NCBI GenBank assembly: GCA_026119855.1
Contig: JAOWBW010000866.1
Coordinates: forward strand, 248,001-312,000
DNA length: 64,000 bases
Direction of reading: 5' to 3'
Source of the DNA: Campanula takesimana
Lineage: Eukaryota; Streptophyta; Magnoliopsida; Asterales; Campanulaceae
Under the pieces are notes generated by a model. It ran no database searches, had not been told where the DNA came from, and saw only the letters and a program-made list of their open reading frames with translations. A program made the translations under genes and the position numbers. Below are positions 58,826-64,000 of the stretch, piece by piece (position 1 is the first letter of the stretch; each line of letters begins with the position of its first letter).

Positions 58826-59644
58826 AGGTGTGCTTTGAGAGTGAGCAGTGTCAAAACAAAATTTCTTGATAAGTTCTTTTCGTACTTGGTTTGACTGATG
58901 AATATTCCTTCATTGGTTTGTTTGACTTGAAGTCCAAGGAAATATGTTAGTTCACCCATCATGCTCATCTCGAACTTGCTCTGCATTAGCTTCTCAAATC
59001 TCTTGCAAAGTGATTCATTAGTAGAACCAAAAATAATATCATCGACATATATTTGAACGAACAATGAATGACCCTTGTGCTTGGCAACAAATAAAGTGGT
59101 ATCGATTTTACCTCTAGTGAAACCTAAGCCATCTCTAAATAAGAACTTAGAGAGGGTTTCATACCATGCCCTTGGAGCTTGCTTTAAGCCATAGAGAGCT
59201 TTCTTCAATCGATAGACATGATTAGGCTTCTTGGAGTCCTCAAAACCTGGTGGTTGTTCAACATACACAAGTTCTTGGAGTTCTCCATTCAGAAAAGCAC
59301 TTTTCACGTCCATTTGATATAGCTTGAATTCTTTAAAAGCAGCATAGGCTAGAAAAAGCCTTATAGCCTCCAATTAAAAAAATAAAAAAAATGAAAAATA
59401 ATAAAAAAATTATAGCCTCCAATCTTGCAACAGGAGCAAATGTCTCATCGTAGTCAATCCCTTTTTCTTGACAGTAGCCCTTTGCAACTAACCTTGCTTT
59501 ATTCCTTATGATCTTCCCTACTTCATCCAATTTGTTTCTAAACACCCACTTTGTACCAATCACTTGTTGAGATGATGGTCTTGGCACTAGTTCCCACACA
59601 TTGCATCTTTCAAACTGATTTAGCTCCTCCTGCATAGCTTCCAC
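58826..59644 (-). pseudogene. E7 reverse transcriptase with an A-rich microinsertion
   Basis: The N-terminal frame 59644-59333 has GTKWVFRNKLDE, ARLVAKGYCQEKGIDYDETF and APVARLEAI, then is broken by a 49-bp event at 59361-59423. The frame 59373-58804 resumes with YQMDVKSAFLNGEL and ALYGLKQAPRAWY, and the catalytic FVQIYVDDIIFGS at about 59075-59035. A short frameshift near 58885-58895 then separates it from RNase H. The YVDD active site is intact, so the insertion and frameshift, rather than point decay, inactivate the enzyme. Confidence 0.92.
59361..59423. repeat. 35-bp A-rich insertion with 14-bp target duplication
   Basis: TTATAGCCTCCAAT occurs at 59361-59374 and again at 59410-59423. Between them is a 35-bp stretch of A with a few T and G. 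Removing one duplication and the A-rich segment would leave the conserved reverse-transcriptase sequence uninterrupted at this point. The pattern matches a retroposed tail made by a LINE-type target-primed event. Confidence 0.8.
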
Positions 59645-60115
59645 CTAGCCAGGATCAGCAAGAGCTTCTTCAGTCTTCTTTGGTTCTATATTGGAAACTA
59701 TAGCAGATGAGAAAAGACTCTCGGCGAATGCTCTACTAAGGTTTCTTGTCAATCTTTGTCCAAAGACATCACCAATCACATTTTCTAATAGATGATCACT
59801 AACTGTTCTAACTTCCCTTGGTACATCTTGTCTGACTGGATCTTGTTGTAAAGATTCGAGAGGAGGGTCAAGATCAGCAGGTGGAGTAGGAGAATTAGAG
59901 TTTTGGGTGAGAGGTGGATTAGATTGAGTGCTTGTTGGGAAGGGCCTTATTACAGAAATTGGTTGGGGGCTAGAAATGTTTGGAGAAGGATCAGTAGCAT
60001 TAGTATCGGCAAATGGATTATGAAATTTATCGGTAGGACCTTGTTCTGCCGATGTAGGAAAGTACTGAGCTTTTGCTGATTCTTCTACTGATATAACTGG
60101 ATCAGCAGCTGGAAC
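59645..60115 (-). pseudogene. E7 integrase to reverse transcriptase linker
   Basis: Pro-, Ser- and Thr-rich low-complexity linker bounded by an in-frame stop at each end (near 59645 and 60116). It is otherwise in phase with both neighbours. Such linkers are variable in copia elements. Confidence 0.65.
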
Positions 60116-61377
60116 TTATCCTGCATGGTTAGTATTGCTGGATTCACCTGTCTCATGAGCACTAGATTCATTAGTACTATTTGGAGCCTTATCAGACTCT
60201 AGAAAATCAAATTCATCAAAGGTTACATGAACAGATTCAACAATTTTTAAAAGTTTCTTATTGAAAACTCGAAAGGCCTTACTGTGTTTAGCGTATCCAA
60301 CAAAGATTCCTTCATCAGCTTTCTCATCAAATTTACCTCTGTACTCTTTCCCATTGTAGAGCACATAACATTTGCAACCGAATATTTTGAAGAAACCAAT
60401 ATTAGGAATTCTGCCTCTCCAGAGTTCATAAGGAGTCTTGTTATGGAATTTATTGATGAGTGATCTGTTTTGAGTGAAGCATGCGGTGTTGATGGCTTCA
60501 GCCCAAAAATATTTCGGCAGCCTCGCTTCAGCAATCATGGTGTTACCAGCTTCAATGAGAGTTCTGTTCTTTCTCTCAACGACACCATTTTGTGGTGTGC
60601 CGGCAGCTGAGAAGTTGTGGTCTATGCCATGATCATCACAATACTGAGCAATACCATTGTTCTTGAATTCAATGCCGTTGTCTGATCTCATACTGATGAT
60701 ATCACTCTCCTTCTGGGTCTGTAGTAGTCTGAATAACTTGGTACCAACAGCGTAAGTATTATCTTTATTGCTGAAGGTTTCTACCCAAGTATATCTTGAA
60801 TAGTCATCTACTACCACCAGAGTGTATCTACTCCCCCCAATACTTCTAGTAGTTGTGGGGCCAAATAGATCCATGTGTAGCAGTTGGAGGCACTTAGATG
60901 TAGACATGCAGGGCTTGCTATGGAAAGATGACTTATGTTGTTTTCCAAGTTGGCAGACCTTGCATTTATTTCCATGATCAGTAGACACTTGAGGCAGACC
61001 GGTAACTAGATTTAAACCGGCAAGCTTGGATAGATATTTGAAGTTCAAGTGACTGAGTCTCTTGTGCCATAGCCATGAGTTCTCACTGATGTTCTTAGCT
61101 ACAAAACAAACATTAGTAACACCAGTAATAGTACTTAAGTCTACTGCATAAATGTTACCTTTCCTTTTGGCAGTGAGAAGGGTTTCATTGGAAGCAATGT
61201 CTTTCACATAGCAACTGGAAGTAGTAAATACACATTGCATCCCTTTATCATAGAATTGTGAAATAGATAGAAGGTTATGTTTCAAGCCATCTACTAGAGA
61301 GACCTTCTGTACAGTAACTGCACCTCTCTTGATGGTACCAATACCGATGATTTTTCCTTTGGCATTATCACCGAAAA
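60116..61377 (-). pseudogene. E7 GAG-pre-integrase and integrase
   Basis: The minus-strand frame 61285-60116 (389 codons) carries the HHCC zinc site (WLWHKRLSHLNF, then CKVCQLGKQHKSSF). The integrase core follows with LHMDLFGPT, RSDNGIEFKN and GTPQNGVVERKNRTL, giving the D, D and E triad, and then post-core blocks PYELWRGRIPN and FGCKCYVLYNGK. The core is intact. The frame is separated from protease by a shift near 61380 and ends at a stop at 60116-60118. Confidence 0.92.
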
Positions 61378-61553
61378 CTACTGGGGACCTGATGCTTCTG
61401 AGATATCGGCAAGTAGATCTGCAAATCCTGTCATGTGTCTTGAGCAGCCACTATCTAGAATCCACAAATCCTTGCTTGCACCAGTTGAGGCTATGAAGCA
61501 TTCCTGAAATAAAACGGTATGCTTATGGTCCCCCTTATTCTTGGGTCTGAGGG
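61378..61553 (-). pseudogene. E7 aspartic protease fragment
   Basis: The minus-strand frame 61575-61378 contains WILDSGCSRHMTG, the D-S-G active-site block of copia proteases. It overlaps the end of gag and stops after about 65 codons through a frameshift. The remainder of the domain continues in the next phase toward the integrase zinc site. Confidence 0.85.
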
Positions 61554-63233
61554 TTAGTTCCTCTTTGGCAACCACATCTGGCCACCACTAGAGGATGCAA
61601 CCTCAGTGGGTCCAGATAGGTGCTTCAAGAGGCATTCATGATCCTTGTGACCATAATCAGAACAATTAGAGCATCTCACTTGACTGATAGGTTGTGGAGT
61701 CGGTAGAACATCATTCTGTTTAGTCAGTGCATCGGCAGAACTAGAGAATTGAGCAGGCACAAACTTTGTAGGTTTAAAGGTGATAGTGTTTCCTTTCTTT
61801 CCATTCTGTTTACCTTTGGCAGTTACCTTTTTAGGTACTTGTCCATCGGCATCAGAGGTGGTTAGACCGGCAGCACTTGCTCTGCTGATGTATTCACCAA
61901 GAATACCATTATCGGCAGACTCAGTATCAGCCACCTTAACATATCTTTGTTTGTGCTTATCATTCCTTTTGTTCTGGTTCTTAGGATACTTCATGGCCAC
62001 AGCACTGTATATTGGCTTAGCATCCTTATGCACTGAGTTAACAGAACTACATTCAACTTTCTCATCCTTTTTCTCGGTCGCACAAATTTCAGTAGAGCTA
62101 CTGCTGCTGGAATCAAATCCTAACCCAGATTGGTCCTTATGTGACATTTGGGTCTGTAGGATTGTTTCAACAGCAACTCGAGATTTTGTGTAAGAATCAA
62201 TAGTCCTTGAGAGATAATCGTTTCTTTTCACAAGATCTTCGATCTGAGCTATCAATACTGCTACTTGGCTTTTGAGATCCAGGTTTTCTTTCTTTAGAAG
62301 AACAGACTCAAGCTCATGTCCTTTGAGAACCTTAAGTTTAGACACAAGCAATTCGTTCTCTGTAGAAATTCTATTGAAATCAGCATCCATCACTTTATGA
62401 ACGCTACTCAGCTTCTCATGATCAATAAAAAGTTCATCCATTGTCTCTACCATTTCAGCTTTAGATATTTCAGGAAAACGATCAGCTGAAATTTTGGTGG
62501 CATAGGGAATAGGTTTGGGAGAGAAGTCAAGTAGAGAAGAGATGGGTTTAGACAAGCTTTTGGCAATGCTTGGATGTTCAGTGAATGAGAATTTTCGGGT
62601 CATCGGTAGGGGTTTAGGTTCGATGGCAGTGAATTGTATAGAGTTACACTGACCATAGAGTGAGGTTCCCACTTGGTTAACTCTGTATCCATTTGGGTTC
62701 TCTACATTGACACTAATCTCTTTGAAGTGTGGTTGAGGTCTTCCAGTAGCTTCTTCTCTGACTGGAGTTCTTAGAGGAGATGGATCTCGGTAGACTGGAG
62801 TCGGTAATGTGGATGTATCGGCATCTTCCATGTCTAGGGCAACAAAACTTACATCGGCATCTTCATCTTCATCTTCATCGGCATCTTCTTCTGAGTCAGT
62901 TTCACACCAAACCGGTAAGGCCTTTTCTGTGCTTTCATCGGCAACAAAGCTTCGAGACTTGGGATGTCTCTTGTTGAATGACTTCCTCACATACTCATAT
63001 TTTGGTTGAGGACATTTAGAAGCAAAGTGACCAGGTTTTCTGCAGTTGAAGCAAACAAGGTCACCTTTGTTGTTCTTTCCGTCGGTAGTACTTGAGGGTT
63101 TGTTGTAACTTGCTGGTTTTTGAAATGATGGTGTGAATGGTTTTGGTAGCTGGTAGCTTCCTTTCTGCATTCTTTTGAAGTCTTTAAACCTTTTGTAGTT
63201 CCTAGCGAAGGCGGCAAATTCATCTTCTTCCAT
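61554..63233 (-). pseudogene. E7 gag C-terminal half with zinc knuckles
   Basis: A 559-codon frame without stops. Near the start is a CCHC knuckle, CFNCRKPGHFASKC, then an acidic stretch (EEDADEDEDED), a long Ser-, Lys- and Pro-rich section, a predicted coiled coil (LKVLKGHELESVLLKKENL) and a second cysteine-histidine site, CSNCSDYGHKDHEC, just before protease. A long C-terminal extension with a coiled coil and extra zinc site is typical of Sirevirus gag. It is in a different phase from the upstream gag frame, which ends at 63253. Confidence 0.85.
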
Positions 63234-63252
63234 AGGTTATTCTGAGGTAGTT

Positions 63253-64000
63253 TCAGGGGTTTTGGAACTGCAGGGTATTGGATGGGGGATCTATAGGAGG
63301 GAATTTGTTTGAAGGGAAGGATATCTGTGACTGAGCTGATAGAGACAAGTTTTTGAAATTTTTATCGAGAACGTTAAGTTTTTGCAGTTCTCTCTCATAC
63401 ATAAATAGACTAGACACAAGATTCTGAATAGAAGTCTTGTTCAAGTCTCTCACTTCTATAACAGCGGTGACCTTGGTATGATACTCATTTCCCAAAGAAC
63501 TTAGAAAATGAATATTCAGGTCTTTCATAGTATAAACCTTTCCTAATGAAGCACATAAATTACTTACCTCGCAGAATCTGTCGTAGGCACTCCTTAGTGA
63601 TTCACCATCTTGTTTCTTGAAGGATTCAAACTCAGCAATGCAATCGTAGAGTCTGTTGTCCTTTACCTGCTCATCACCTTCAAAGTATGCAAGGAGCTTG
63701 TTCCAGCATTCTTGAGCCGTGGAGCACAAGTCGATGAGTTTATATTTCTTGTCATCCAAACCACAAGAGATAATGTGGCATGATTTTCCATCTAGAGCAG
63801 CTGAAAGTTTGTCGTCCTCAGTCCATTCCTCTCTTGGTTTCTCAACCAAAGTTTCTTCAATCTGAACATGGGTTTCTTGTTCAGTGTCACGGTCAGCATG
63901 TTGTGTCAGCGGAGTGGAGGGAATAGGTCTATAGGTGGTTGAGACTTTTAAAAGAATGATTGGACCACCTTCTATGACCTTCATCAACCGGTCATCGATT
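63253..64000 (-). pseudogene. E7 gag N-terminal half, incomplete at window edge
   Basis: The minus-strand frame is open from the window edge and covers the capsid-like gag domain of copia elements (CSTAQECWNKLLAYFEG, FESFKKQDGESLRSAYDRF, MKDLNIHFLSSLGNEYHTKV). It ends at a TAA at about 63253, 20 bases before the next frame begins, so a frameshift or stop divides gag. The native start lies beyond 64000. Confidence 0.87.

Larger units (their letters stand above)
51523..64000 (-). mobile_element. Sirevirus-like Ty1/copia element (E7), right end outside the window
   Basis: On the minus strand: gag, protease, integrase, reverse transcriptase, RNase H, a 4-kb extra ORF, polypurine tract and 3' LTR. 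An extra long ORF after pol, with coiled-coil character, is characteristic of SIRE/Maximus-type copia elements. Each domain has at least one stop, frameshift or insertion. The 5' LTR lies beyond 64000. Confidence 0.88.

Overview
This window looks like a nuclear genomic segment from a plant, most likely a eudicot. It consists almost entirely of nested, decayed retrotransposons. I found no host protein-coding gene, rRNA, tRNA gene, CRISPR array or bacterial-type operon. The lineages present are Ty3/gypsy chromovirus (Tekay/Del-like), Ty3/gypsy Tat-like, Ty1/copia (including a Sirevirus-like element with an extra ORF) and an L1-type LINE. All are plant lineages, but the sequence alone does not give a species. 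LTR ends were set by eye from TG..CA termini, primer-binding sites, polypurine tracts and 5-bp target duplications.

Layout. 1-1085 is the leader and part of the LTR of a minus-strand Tekay-like element. 1086-4259 is a broken minus-strand copia, followed by a Tekay-like LTR-like fragment (4265 to about 5930). A plus-strand LINE runs from about 5.9 kb to 20989. It is split by a complete 9.3-kb Tat-like element (10148-19423, target duplication GATGG) that carries only a gag remnant and a large minisatellite. The LINE is cut at 20990 by a copia LTR, which is followed by a second Tat-like copy (22291-25863). A minus-strand Tekay-like gag-pol element spans 25864-44914. It carries two nested insertions: a solo LTR inside integrase (28459-30941, duplication TTTTC) and an 8-kb two-LTR element inside its 5' LTR (36003-44008, duplication CATGA). 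Minus-strand Tat-like remnants follow (44915-46407 and 46932-48220), then a second Tat-like LTR family with two tandem arrays (48221-51522). A minus-strand Sirevirus-like copia runs from 51523 off the right edge.

How the parts relate. Every coding region carries stops, frameshifts or insertions, so I see no functional element. Some copies still show recent mobility in trans. The 36003-44008 element has near-identical LTRs around a badly decayed pol. Two Tat-like copies share the same gag-only layout. The strongest biological signals are three: tandem arrays placed repeatedly just upstream of Tat-like 3' LTRs, short motifs kept at fixed offsets in otherwise diverged Tekay-like LTRs, and the long extra ORF of the Sirevirus-like element.
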